Shown piece after piece: positions 14,797 through 22,386 of a stretch of DNA of 64,000 bases. The position numbers and the translations under genes were made by a program. The DNA comes from an uncultured Candidatus Melainabacteria bacterium (GTDB lineage Bacteria; Cyanobacteriota; Vampirovibrionia; Gastranaerophilales; Gastranaerophilaceae), in the NCBI GenBank assembly GCA_934700335.1, contig CAKUXM010000001.1, positions 1-64,000 of the forward strand. Reading direction: 5' to 3'. Numbering within the stretch: the stretch's first letter is position 1; every line of letters begins with the position of its first letter. A model generated the notes under the pieces. The model did no database searches. It was not told where the DNA came from and saw only the letters and a program-made list of their open reading frames with translations.

Positions 14797-15351
14797 TTAT
14801 TTTAAACCTTTGAATGGCATACCTAATTGTCTTAACAATTCTCTTGCTTCTTCATCAGTATTTGCTGTTGTGATAACTGAAATGTTCATACCTTTTACTA
14901 AATCAACTTCATCATATGAAATTTCAGGGAACAATGTTTGTTCTTTTAAACCTAATGTGTAGTTACCTCTACCATCGAAACTTTTTGCACTAATACCACG
15001 AAAGTCTCTAATTCTTGGTAATACAACACAGATTAATTTTTGTAAGAAGTCATACATTCTTTCGCCACGTAAAGTAACCATTGCACCTACTGGCATACCT
15101 TCTCTTAATTTGTAAGAAGCGATTGATTTTTTAGCTTTTGTAACAACTGATTTTTGACCAGCAATTTTTGTTAATTGAGCTTCAATTACTTCTGCAATTT
15201 TTGAGTTGTGTGATGCTTCACCAACACCCATGTTTAAAACGATTTTGTGAAGTTTTGGAATTACCATGTCATTTGTGTAACCAAATTTTTCTTTCATAGC
15301 TTTTCTTACTTCGTTATCGTATTTTTCTTTTAAGCTTTTTGTTACTGTCAT
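14797..15351 (-). CDS. rplE: 50S ribosomal protein L5
   Basis: The product is 184 residues when started at the ATG at 15351 (MTVTKSLKEKYDNEV). I prefer this start because AAAGGAAAGAAAA lies just upstream and the length fits the family. An in-frame ATG 12 codons upstream (15387) overlaps the end of the rplX-rplE spacer and lacks such a site. Signatures are VIPKLHKIVLNMGVGEA, GRGNYTLGLKEQTLFPEI and GMNISVITTANTDEEARELL. L5 contacts 5S rRNA and the P-site tRNA. Confidence 0.96.
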   Translation of the reverse strand: MTVTKSLKEKYDNEVRKAMKEKFGYTNDMVIPKLHKIVLNMGVGEASHNSKIAEVIEAQLTKIAGQKSVVTKAKKSIASYKLREGMPVGAMVTLRGERMYDFLQKLICVVLPRIRDFRGISAKSFDGRGNYTLGLKEQTLFPEISYDEVDLVKGMNISVITTANTDEEARELLRQLGMPFKGLK

Positions 15352-15400
15352 TTTTCTTTCCTTTACCTTAAGATGGTTTCGCGCCAAGAACTACCTTGCA

Positions 15401-15733
15401 CTATACATCTAATTTTTCACCGCATTTTTTACAAACACGTACTTTTTTGTCATCTTTTATTTCTGATTTAACTCTTGTAACTTTTTCGCAGTTTGGACAT
15501 ACGATCATTACATTTGAGCTATCTAAAGGAGCTTCCATTTTTACTAAACCACCTTGAACACCTGCCATTGGGTTAGGTCTTTGTGCTTTTGTAACCATAT
15601 TTGCACCTTCAACTACTACTTTTGATTCAGACGGCATTGTTTTTGTTACGTTGCCAACTTTACCTTTATCTTTACCTGCGATAACCATTACTCTATCGCC
15701 TGTTTTTACTTGTAATTTTTTCTTATCTGCCAT
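15401..15733 (-). CDS. rplX: 50S ribosomal protein L24
   Basis: This 110-residue protein has the N-terminal KOW motif GDRVMVIAGKDKGKVGNVTK (about 12-31), which initiates 23S rRNA assembly. The C-terminal CPNC...CKKC pair (about 79-103) can form a zinc ribbon, a feature of many but not all L24 proteins. It lies 14 bases after rplN and is part of the continuous spc gene order rplN-rplX-rplE-rpsN-rpsH. Confidence 0.96.
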   Translation of the reverse strand: MADKKKLQVKTGDRVMVIAGKDKGKVGNVTKTMPSESKVVVEGANMVTKAQRPNPMAGVQGGLVKMEAPLDSSNVMIVCPNCEKVTRVKSEIKDDKKVRVCKKCGEKLDV

Positions 15734-15747
15734 TTCTTTTTTCCTTC

Positions 15748-16116
15748 TTAAATAACTTCAGGTGCTAAAGAGATGATTTTCATAAAGTTTTTATCTCTTA
15801 ATTCTCTTGCAACTGGTCCAAATACACGTGTTCCTCTTGGGTTGCCATCTTTGTTGATAATAACGGCTGCATTTTCATCAAATCTGATAACTGAACCGTC
15901 ATTACGCTTGATGTCTGCTTTTGTTCTTACAACAACTGCTTTTACAACTTCTGATTTTTTTACTGCCATATTTGGTGTTGCATCTTTTACTGTTGCAACG
16001 ATTACGTCTCCAACATGAGCAAATTTTTTATTTGAACTGCCCATTACACGGATACATAAAAGTTCTTTTGCACCTGTATTATCTGCTACAGTTAATCTTG
16101 ATTCTTGTTGTATCAT
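15748..16116 (-). CDS. rplN: 50S ribosomal protein L14
   Basis: This 122-residue protein is exactly the family length. It begins MIQQESRLTVADNTGAKELLCIRV and ends RELRDKNFMKIISLAPEVI, both highly conserved. It sits at the subunit interface and binds 23S rRNA and L19. It is the first gene of the classical spc block but continues directly from rpsQ with a 58-base gap, so S10 and spc genes look like one transcription unit here. Confidence 0.97.
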   Translation of the reverse strand: MIQQESRLTVADNTGAKELLCIRVMGSSNKKFAHVGDVIVATVKDATPNMAVKKSEVVKAVVVRTKADIKRNDGSVIRFDENAAVIINKDGNPRGTRVFGPVARELRDKNFMKIISLAPEVI

Positions 16117-16174
16117 TGTTTTTTCCTTTTTCGTCTTTTCTTTTATTAAAATCCAAAAGAGCTTTTATTTCAAG

Positions 16175-16420
16175 CTATTTTTTCTTTTCTACAATATTTA
16201 GAACTGTCCATCTTTTATCTCTTGATGATGGTTTTGCTTCTACAATTCTTACTACATCGCCTTCTTCACATTGATTTTGTTCATCATGTGCTTTATAGTT
16301 TGTAGTTGTTTCCATAATTTTTTTGTATTTTGGATGTGGATCATATGTTGCAACTTTTACTACAACTGTTTTATCCATCTTAGCGCTTACTACTACGCCT
16401 TGTCTTTCTTTCTTAGGCAT
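16175..16420 (-). CDS. rpsQ: 30S ribosomal protein S17
   Basis: This 81-residue OB-fold protein carries the signatures RQGVVVSAKMDKTVVVKV, HPKYKKIMETTTNYKAHDE and GDVVRIVEAKPSSRDKRW. It binds the 5' domain of 16S rRNA. It starts 5 bases after rpmC, a tight translational coupling. Confidence 0.96.
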   Translation of the reverse strand: MPKKERQGVVVSAKMDKTVVVKVATYDPHPKYKKIMETTTNYKAHDEQNQCEEGDVVRIVEAKPSSRDKRWTVLNIVEKKK

Positions 16421-16425
16421 TTTAT

Positions 16426-16620
16426 TTACACCTCATTTTCTTTTTCTTTAATTACTGTTTTTGCTTGTGCTATATTTTTCTTTGTTTTTTCGATTAAAGC
16501 TGTATTTTCTAACTTGTGAGTTGCTAATTGAATTCTTAAATCAAATAATTGTTTTTTGAAATCAACTACTGCACTTTTAAGTTCATCTACAGTTTTTTCA
16601 CGCATTTCACTTAATTTCAT
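16426..16620 (-). CDS. rpmC: 50S ribosomal protein L29
   Basis: This 64-residue helical-hairpin protein begins MKLSEMREKTVDELKSAVVDFKKQLFDLRIQLATHKLEN and ends in a short Lys-rich helix. It lies at the polypeptide exit tunnel, where trigger factor and SRP dock with L23. The position between rplP and rpsQ is canonical. Confidence 0.96.
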   Translation of the reverse strand: MKLSEMREKTVDELKSAVVDFKKQLFDLRIQLATHKLENTALIEKTKKNIAQAKTVIKEKENEV

Positions 16621-16638
16621 TTTTTATTTTCCTTTAAA

Positions 16639-17055
16639 CTACTGTTGTGCTTCTTTTTCAACTACTTTAACTTTGATTGGTAATTTTTGAGCTGCTAATT
16701 CTAATGCGTGAACTGCAGTATCTCTATCAAAGTAATCTAATTCAAATAACATTCTGTTTGGTTTAACTACTGCTACCCAGTATTCTAAGTTACCTTTACC
16801 TGAACCCATACGAGTTTCAGCTGGTTTTGCAGTAATTGGTTTATCTGGAAAAATTTTAATCCAAACATTACCGCCACGTTTGATTTCACGAGTCATCGCA
16901 CGTCTTGCTGCTTCTATTTGTCTGCTTGTAATCCAACCTGGTTCTAATGCTCTTAAACCATAACGGCCGAATTCAAATTGTGTACCTCTTGTTTCAGTAC
17001 CTTTCATTCTACCTTTCATCATTTTACGATGTTTTGTTTTTTTAGGCATTAACAT
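16639..17055 (-). CDS. rplP: 50S ribosomal protein L16
   Basis: This 138-residue protein has the features KKTKHRKMMKGRMKGTETRGTQFEFGRYGLRALEPGWITSRQIEAARRAMTR and GSGKGNLEYWVAVVKPNRMLFEL. It organises the A-site region of the 50S subunit. The start at MLMPKKTK is favoured because AGGAGAACTATAACA precedes the first ATG; the second ATG, two codons in, is the alternative. Confidence 0.97.
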   Translation of the reverse strand: MLMPKKTKHRKMMKGRMKGTETRGTQFEFGRYGLRALEPGWITSRQIEAARRAMTREIKRGGNVWIKIFPDKPITAKPAETRMGSGKGNLEYWVAVVKPNRMLFELDYFDRDTAVHALELAAQKLPIKVKVVEKEAQQ

Positions 17056-17093
17056 TGTTATAGTTCTCCTGTTATATTATTTCTTATTAATTT

Positions 17094-17828
17094 CTATTCT
17101 GCGGCTGTTTCAGTAGCGATTTTTCTTCTTGGACGTCTGCCACCTTTTTCGTTGCCGTCTTTAGCACCTTTTGCTTTAATGTTCATATCAGCTTTTTCGC
17201 CTGGCATTAAGTTACCTTTGAAAATCCAAACTTTTACGCCGATTTTACCCATTATTGTGTTTGCTTCTGTGAAACCGTAATCTACATCAGCTCTTAATGT
17301 TTGAAGAGGAATTCTTCCTTCTTTTGCCCATTCTGAACGAGCGATTTCAGCACCACCTAAACGACCTGATACCATAACTTTGATACCTTGTACGCCTGAT
17401 CTCATTGTTCTTTGCATTGCTGATTTCATTGCTCTTCTGAATGCGATACGTTTTTCAAGTTGTTGAGCAATTGATTCTGCTACTAATTGTGCATCTGCAT
17501 TTACTCTTGCAACTTCTACAATGTTTAAAACAACTGTTTTGCCTAAATATTTAGAAACATCTTGTTTTAATTCGTCAATACCTTGTCCACCTCTACCTAC
17601 TACGATACCAGGTTTTGCTGTAACAACTGTAATGATTGTATTTTGAGCTTTTCTATCAATTAAGATTTTTGAAACGCCTGCATTGTATAATTTTTTCTTA
17701 ATGTATTTACGGATTTTAGCATCTTCTGCTACGAATTCACCGTAATCTTTAAATTTTGCATACCATCTGCTTGCCCAATTTTGAATTACGCCTACTCTAA
17801 ATCCAGTTGGATGTGTCTTTTGTCCCAT
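17094..17828 (-). CDS. rpsC: 30S ribosomal protein S3
   Basis: This 244-residue protein has an N-terminal MGQKTHPTGFRVGVIQNWASRWYA, a KH domain with VVGRGGQGIDELK (about 77-89), and a C-terminal S3 domain with SGRLGGAEIARSEWAKEGRIPLQTLRADVDYG. A Lys/Arg/Gly-rich tail follows. With S4 and S5 it lines the mRNA entry tunnel and helps unwind mRNA. Confidence 0.97.
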   Translation of the reverse strand: MGQKTHPTGFRVGVIQNWASRWYAKFKDYGEFVAEDAKIRKYIKKKLYNAGVSKILIDRKAQNTIITVVTAKPGIVVGRGGQGIDELKQDVSKYLGKTVVLNIVEVARVNADAQLVAESIAQQLEKRIAFRRAMKSAMQRTMRSGVQGIKVMVSGRLGGAEIARSEWAKEGRIPLQTLRADVDYGFTEANTIMGKIGVKVWIFKGNLMPGEKADMNIKAKGAKDGNEKGGRRPRRKIATETAAE

Positions 17829-17844
17829 TTTTTATTCCTTTTTC

Positions 17845-18177
17845 TTATTTTTCGCTTACTACTAATGTTAAATGTGATGTTCTTTTTAATCTTCTGTAAA
17901 TACGACCTTGAGCTCTTGGTTTACCTCTTTTGTAAGTTACGCTCTCGTTAGCGAAGATTTCAGAAATCTTTAACGCATCAGCTTCAGCACCAAATTTTTC
18001 GTGTGCATTTGCAACTGCTGCTTTTAAGTTCTTTTCAACTACTCTTGCTGCAAAGTATGGCATAAATTTTAACATTTTTTGAGCATCTGTTACAGATTTA
18101 CCTCTTACTTCGTTGATTACTCTACGAAGTTTTCTTGCAGTCATTTTTATGTCTGTTTGTCTTGATTTTGCTTCCAT
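17845..18177 (-). CDS. rplV: 50S ribosomal protein L22
   Basis: The product is 110 residues from the ATG at 18177 (MEAKSRQTDIKMTARKLRRV), which has AAGGATAAAACA just upstream and matches the usual L22 length. An ATG five codons further upstream lies inside that site. The tunnel-lining beta-hairpin is NESVTYKRGKPRAQGRIYRRLKRTSHLTLVV. It follows rpsS by 18 bases. Confidence 0.96.
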   Translation of the reverse strand: MEAKSRQTDIKMTARKLRRVINEVRGKSVTDAQKMLKFMPYFAARVVEKNLKAAVANAHEKFGAEADALKISEIFANESVTYKRGKPRAQGRIYRRLKRTSHLTLVVSEK

Positions 18178-18195
18178 TGTTTTATCCTTCAATTA

Positions 18196-18474
18196 TTATT
18201 TTCTTTTTACTTTATCTGAACCTGCGTGTCCTCTATACATTCTAGTAGGTGCAAATTCGCCTAATTTGTGTCCAATCATTTGTTCTGTTACATATACTGG
18301 AACGTGAGTTTTACCATTATGTACAGCGATTGTGTGTCCTAACATATCTGGACTTATCATTGAAGCTCTTGACCAAGTTTTTACAACTTTCTTTTCTGAA
18401 TTTTCATTCATTTTCGCAATTTTCTTTGCTAATGCTTCTTCGATATATGGTCCTTTTTTTAATGAGCGTGCCAT
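18196..18474 (-). CDS. rpsS: 30S ribosomal protein S19
   Basis: This 92-residue protein begins MARSLKKGPYIEEALAKKI and contains WSRASMISPDMLGHTIAVHNGKTHVPVYVTEQMIGHKLGEFAPTR, almost invariant in bacteria. It binds the 3' head domain of 16S rRNA with S13. It lies between rplB and rplV, as expected. Confidence 0.97.
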   Translation of the reverse strand: MARSLKKGPYIEEALAKKIAKMNENSEKKVVKTWSRASMISPDMLGHTIAVHNGKTHVPVYVTEQMIGHKLGEFAPTRMYRGHAGSDKVKRK

Positions 18475-18499
18475 TAATTTATTCTCCTTCTTATTTTAT

Positions 18500-19330
18500 T
18501 TATCTTGATTTTCTTCTTCTAACGATTAATTTATTAGAAGCTTTAGTAGATTTTCTAGTCTTTTGACCAAGAGCTGGTTTACCCCATGGTGTTTTTGGAT
18601 TACCACCAGGACCAGTTTTACCTTCACCACCACCGTGAGGGTGATCACAAGGGTTCATTGTTACACCACGTACTGTTGGTTTAACACCCATATAACGTTT
18701 TCTACCTGCTTTACCAATTTTAATGTTTTTGAATTCATGGTTACCTAATACACCGATTGTAGCCATACATTCTTTTCTTACCATTCTCATTTCACCTGAT
18801 GGTAATTTGATTGTAACGTAGTTACCTTCTTTTGCCATTAATTGAGCTGCGTTGCCTGCTGCTCTAACCATTTTACCGCCTCTACCAGGTTCTAATTCAA
18901 TGTTGTGAATCATTGTACCTAGAGGAATAACGTCTAATGGTAATGCGTTACCTACTTGAATTGGTGCCTCAGCGCCTGCAACAATTGTTGAACCTACTGT
19001 TAAACCTTCTGGTGATAAAATGTATCTTTTTTCACCGTCAGCATAATTAACTAATGAAATTCTTACGTTTCTATTTGGATCGTATTCAATTGTCATTACT
19101 GTGCCTGGAACACCTACTTTATTTCTTTTGAAATCAATAATACGATAGTGTTGTTTTACACCGCCGCCTTTATGTCTACAAGTAATTCTACCTGTGTTAT
19201 TTCTACCTGCATGTTTTTTTATTGGTTTTAATAAACTTTTTTCTGGTGTAGATGTTGTGATTTCTGAATAATCACTCTTTGTCATACCTCTTTGTCCCGG
19301 AGATGTCGGATTAATTTTACGTATTGCCAT
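18500..19330 (-). CDS. rplB: 50S ribosomal protein L2
   Basis: This 276-residue protein has the RNA-binding domain (about 40-200, GRITCRHKGGGVKQHYRIIDFKR) and the C-terminal domain with RGVTMNPCDHPHGGGEGKTGPGGNPKTPWGKPALGQKTRK, including the conserved His near the peptidyl-transferase centre. It is required for subunit association and peptidyl transfer. Confidence 0.98.
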   Translation of the reverse strand: MAIRKINPTSPGQRGMTKSDYSEITTSTPEKSLLKPIKKHAGRNNTGRITCRHKGGGVKQHYRIIDFKRNKVGVPGTVMTIEYDPNRNVRISLVNYADGEKRYILSPEGLTVGSTIVAGAEAPIQVGNALPLDVIPLGTMIHNIELEPGRGGKMVRAAGNAAQLMAKEGNYVTIKLPSGEMRMVRKECMATIGVLGNHEFKNIKIGKAGRKRYMGVKPTVRGVTMNPCDHPHGGGEGKTGPGGNPKTPWGKPALGQKTRKSTKASNKLIVRRRKSR

Positions 19331-19350
19331 TTTTCTACCTTTTTTCTTTC

Positions 19351-19659
19351 TTATGCCCCAATTAATTCTTCGATTGGATCACCGTCTATTGTAACTATTG
19401 CTTTTTTAGAAGAATCAGTTCTACCCATTTTATAACCCATTCTTTTTGCATGAGATGGCATGTAAACTGTTCTTACTTTTTTAACTTTTCTTCCTGGGAA
19501 TGCTTGTTCAATTGCTTGAGCAATTTCAACTTTTGTTGCATCCATAGAAACTTCAAATGTATATTGACCAATTGTTGTTGCCATCATTGATTTTTCTGTA
19601 ATCAATGGTTTTTTAATTATGTCAAATAATTTTTCTTTGTTTGTTCTTTCTTTACTCAT
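19351..19659 (-). CDS. rplW: 50S ribosomal protein L23
   Basis: This 102-residue protein contains IIKKPLITEKSMMATTIGQYTFEVSMDATKVEIAQAIEQAFPGRKVKKVRTVYMPSHAKRMG. It forms the docking site for trigger factor and SRP at the tunnel exit. It lies 20 bases before rplB and 23 bases after rplD. Confidence 0.96.
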   Translation of the reverse strand: MSKERTNKEKLFDIIKKPLITEKSMMATTIGQYTFEVSMDATKVEIAQAIEQAFPGRKVKKVRTVYMPSHAKRMGYKMGRTDSSKKAIVTIDGDPIEELIGA

Positions 19660-19682
19660 TGCTTTATCCTTTTTAACTTAGA

Positions 19683-20309
19683 CTATGCAAGTCTTTCTGT
19701 GATTTCATTTACTGATGATTCTGTCAATAAAACTGTATCTGCTTCGATTAAATCTTTAACGTTTAAGTTTGAAGGTAATAACAATTTTACTGATGGAATG
19801 TTTCTTGCTGATAATTCTAAGAATTTGTTTTCTGCTGCTTTTGTATCAGCAATGATTAGAATTTTACCTTCAGCTTTTAATGATTTTAAAGCGTCCATCA
19901 TTAATTTTGTTTTTGGTTCAGAAATTGCTGAAAAATCTTTTACGATGATTGTGTGGCTTAATTTAGCTGACAATGCAGATTTTAAAGCTAATTTTCTTGC
20001 TTTTTGTGGCATTGCAAAAGAGTAATCTCTTGGTTTTGGTCCGAATGAAACACCACCACCTGCAAATAATGGAGATCTTGTTGAACCTGCTCTTGCTCTA
20101 CCTGTACCTTTTTGTTTCCAAGGTTTTCTACCACCACCAGAAACTTCTGCTCTTGTCTTAGCTGATGCTGAACCTTGTCTTGCATTATTTAATTGTCTTC
20201 TTAATGCTAAATGCATTACGTGTAAGTTAGGTTCTACTTCAAATACACCTTCGTTTAGTGTAATTTCACCTAATTTTTCACCTTTTGTACTTAATATTTC
20301 TTTTGACAT
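19683..20309 (-). CDS. rplD: 50S ribosomal protein L4
   Basis: This 208-residue protein has the tunnel-constricting loop GGGRKPWKQKGTGRARAGSTRSPLFAGGGVSFGPKPRDYSFAMPQKARKLALKSALSAK (about 55-115). In enterics L4 also represses the S10 operon through its leader. Here the operon leader upstream of rpsJ is short, while the rpsJ-rplC spacer contains several hairpins, so any such control would be arranged differently. Confidence 0.96.
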   Translation of the reverse strand: MSKEILSTKGEKLGEITLNEGVFEVEPNLHVMHLALRRQLNNARQGSASAKTRAEVSGGGRKPWKQKGTGRARAGSTRSPLFAGGGVSFGPKPRDYSFAMPQKARKLALKSALSAKLSHTIIVKDFSAISEPKTKLMMDALKSLKAEGKILIIADTKAAENKFLELSARNIPSVKLLLPSNLNVKDLIEADTVLLTESSVNEITERLA

Positions 20310-20344
20310 TTTTTATATCCTTTATCTAGTTAATTCTCTTACTA

Positions 20345-20980
20345 TTAGTTCCATTTTGTAATTGATGGTTTAATTGTTACCAATTTACCTTCTGGACCTG
20401 GAACAGCACCTTTTACTAAAACTAATTGTTTTTCGTTATCAACTTTTACAAGTTTTAATTTTTTAATTGTAACTCTTTCGTTACCCATGTTACCAGCCAT
20501 TCTTTTACCTTTAATAACACGGCTTGGAGTTGTACCTGCACCGATTGAACCAGGTTCTCTGTGGTTTTTAGAACCGTGAGCCATTGGTCCTCTTGAGAAA
20601 TTCCATCTTTTTACTGTACCTTGAAAACCTTTACCAATTGATGTACCTGTTACATCAACTTTTTCTACATCTGCTAATACAGATACTGGGATTTCTTGTC
20701 CTACTGTATAATCTTGAGGATTATCCACTCTGAATTCTTGTAGATGTCTTAAATTTTCTACATTGTTTTTCTTTAAGTGTCCAATTTCAGCCTTTGTCAA
20801 GTGTTTTTCTTTTGCTGCAATTGTACCTACTTGAATTGCATTGTAACCATCAGTTTCTTCAGTTTTAACTTGAGTTACAACCATTTTTGAAACTTTTATT
20901 ACTGTAACTGGAATAGCTAGACCGTGTTCATCAAAAACTTGAGTCATTCCTAGTTTTTCACCTATTACACCAAGTGTCAT
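20345..20980 (-). CDS. rplC: 50S ribosomal protein L3
   Basis: This 211-residue protein contains the L3 signature (GKGFQGTVKRWNFSRGPMAHGSKNHREPGSIGAGTTPSRVIKGKRMAGNMG), whose central loop reaches the peptidyl-transferase centre. The Gln in the GFQG loop is the residue methylated in some bacteria. It is preceded by a 165-base spacer after rpsJ that is rich in inverted repeats. Confidence 0.97.
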   Translation of the reverse strand: MTLGVIGEKLGMTQVFDEHGLAIPVTVIKVSKMVVTQVKTEETDGYNAIQVGTIAAKEKHLTKAEIGHLKKNNVENLRHLQEFRVDNPQDYTVGQEIPVSVLADVEKVDVTGTSIGKGFQGTVKRWNFSRGPMAHGSKNHREPGSIGAGTTPSRVIKGKRMAGNMGNERVTIKKLKLVKVDNEKQLVLVKGAVPGPEGKLVTIKPSITKWN

Positions 20981-21145
20981 AATTTTCGTCCTTTCTTCCC
21001 CTTCAAGGGTTCTTCTTGTGATTGCTACCCTCTAGACTGCCTAGAGCCGTAGTTCGCATTATTGCTTAACGCATAAATGATTTGTTGTTTGTCTGATATT
21101 TTATACTCGCCTTTTAAAGGCGAGTTTTGAGCTATGTTTTAAAAA
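20981..21145. other. Hairpin-rich spacer between rpsJ and rplC
   Basis: Three inverted repeats lie in 165 bases: CCCTT-C-AAGGG near 21000-21010, CTCTAG-ACTGC-CTAGAG at 21030-21046, and ACTCGCCTTT/AAAGGCGAGT at 21105-21125. The last lacks a T run in the direction of transcription, so it is not a canonical terminator. The spacer may fold into a regulatory or processing structure within the operon mRNA. Confidence 0.45.
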
Positions 21146-21463
21146 TTATAATTTTACTTCGATATCAACACCAGCAGGTAAATCTAATCTGCTTAATTCT
21201 TCTGTTGTTTGTTGAGAAGCATCATAAATGTCGATAATTCTTTTGTGTGTTCTTAGTTCAAAGTGTTCACGAGATTTTTTATCTACGTGTGGTGAACGTA
21301 ATACACAGTAAATTCTTCTTTTTGTTGGTAGAGGAATTGGTCCTGCTACCTTTGCATCTGTTCTTTTTGCTGTTTCTACAATTTTTTCTGCTGAAACATC
21401 AATCAATTTGTGATCAAATGCTTTTAAACATACTCTTATTCTTTGTCTGCTTGTAGTTGACAT
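21146..21463 (-). CDS. rpsJ: 30S ribosomal protein S10 (NusE)
   Basis: This 105-residue protein has features QRIRVCLKAFDHKLIDVSAEKIVETAKRTDAKVAGPIPLPTKRRIYCVLRSPHVDKKSREHFELRTHKRIIDI. Besides its role in the 30S head, S10 with NusB takes part in antitermination. It is the first gene of the long ribosomal operon. rpsL, rpsG, fusA and tuf, which often precede it, are absent here. A consensus-like promoter lies about 70-100 bases upstream. Confidence 0.97.
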   Translation of the reverse strand: MSTTSRQRIRVCLKAFDHKLIDVSAEKIVETAKRTDAKVAGPIPLPTKRRIYCVLRSPHVDKKSREHFELRTHKRIIDIYDASQQTTEELSRLDLPAGVDIEVKL

Positions 21464-21532
21464 TTTTTATTTCCTTTTCTTACTTATTGTATAACCTTTT
21501 TGCATACTAATATACAGCTCTGTGCATTAAAA

Positions 21533-21561
21533 ATCGTATATCAAACATTTTTTAGTGTCAA
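21533..21561 (-). promoter_or_regulatory. Promoter of the S10-spc ribosomal operon
   Basis: On the minus strand TTGACA (21561-21556) is followed by a 17-base spacer and TACGAT (21538-21533). A perfect -35 with ideal spacing fits a strong sigma-70-type promoter. Transcription would begin near 21526, leaving a leader of about 60 bases before rpsJ. Confidence 0.75.
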
Positions 21562-21615
21562 CATAACATTTTTCAATTTGTTTACTTTATTTAATAATTG
21601 TTAATAAAGCTTTAT

Positions 21616-21816
21616 TTAAACTCTATCTTTCATAATTTTTACAAAATTTTTAATGCTTCTATCATAAGTTGCTTCGCCTGCTGCAGTAAAGAAACACCCC
21701 GGAATTTCACCATTTTCTCTGTGTGCTCTTACACATTCACAACACAAACCTCTTTTTGAACAACTTGTATATGTACATGTGCAACCTATTTTGTTTTCAT
21801 CTCTTCTACATTCCAT
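21616..21816 (-). CDS. Small Cys-rich protein, DUF6485-like
   Basis: This 66-residue protein has seven cysteines (MEC...GCTCTYTSCSKRGLCCECVRAHRE...GCFF) and a C-terminal helix with TYDRSIKNFVKIM. The C-x-C/C-x4-C/CCxC pattern looks like a small metal-binding knuckle and matches what I recall of the DUF6485 family, whose role is unknown. AAGGAG precedes the ATG. It is the last gene of lysC-VKOR-queH and begins 15 bases after queH, suggesting a link to redox, metal or tRNA modification. Confidence 0.75.
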   Translation of the reverse strand: MECRRDENKIGCTCTYTSCSKRGLCCECVRAHRENGEIPGCFFTAAGEATYDRSIKNFVKIMKDRV

Positions 21817-21831
21817 ATATGTTACTCCTTA

Positions 21832-22386
21832 TTATTTTCTAAAACTATACCTACAACCACAATAATTTTGACGATATAGACCTAATCCATTTGCAATTTT
21901 ATTAGTTTTCAAAAATCCATCTTTCTTTTTAAAATCAACAGCCATAAATTCTAAACCAAAATCATTTGCAACTCTTTCGCCAATTTCTTTTAAGTGTTGA
22001 AAATTTTTATGAGGACTTATCGCAATTGAGGTTGTAAAAAGCTTTATCCCTAATTCTCTTGATTTTTTTGCAGTCTGAATTAAACGAAGTTCAAAACATT
22101 TATCACATCTTTTTCCTCGTTCCGGTTCCTCTTCATACCCATGAATATAATTTTCAAATCCTTGAGTATCGTAATGTTCTTCTATTAATTCCACCCCATA
22201 ATGATTGCATAAAGTTCTTTGAGCTTCCAATCTCTTTATATAATCATTTACCGGCTGTATATTCGGATTATAGAAATACACAACCGGTAAATATTGATTA
22301 TCTATTAAGTATTCGATTGGATATCCTGAACAGATTCCGCAACAAGCATGGAGTAGAACTCTACTATTGCTTTTTTGCTCCTGCAT
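21832..22386 (-). CDS. queH: Epoxyqueuosine reductase QueH
   Basis: This 184-residue QueH (DUF208) protein carries N-terminal LLHACCGICSGYPIEYL, central RCDKCFELRL and C-terminal YCGCRYSF. These are the cysteines that hold the Fe-S cluster and the second iron. It catalyses the last step of queuosine biosynthesis in tRNA, replacing QueG. The start is placed at the ATG at 22386, inside the 3' end of the upstream gene (23-base overlap), so translation is probably coupled. A TTG one codon upstream is also possible. Confidence 0.92.
   Translation of the reverse strand: MQEQKSNSRVLLHACCGICSGYPIEYLIDNQYLPVVYFYNPNIQPVNDYIKRLEAQRTLCNHYGVELIEEHYDTQGFENYIHGYEEEPERGKRCDKCFELRLIQTAKKSRELGIKLFTTSIAISPHKNFQHLKEIGERVANDFGLEFMAVDFKKKDGFLKTNKIANGLGLYRQNYCGCRYSFRK

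Noticed and set aside
14797..15387. Longer 196-residue start for L5
   Set aside because: The extra 12 residues lack family similarity, and a good ribosome-binding site precedes the ATG at 15351.
15773..16519. Plus-strand frames opposite rplN, rpsQ and rpmC
   Set aside because: They are shadows of ribosomal genes with biased Leu/Phe/Ser composition and no ribosome-binding sites.
21105..21125. ACTCGCCTTT/AAAGGCGAGT hairpin as the rpsJ terminator
   Set aside because: In the direction of transcription it is followed by ATAAAAT, not a T run, and rplC downstream has no obvious promoter of its own.
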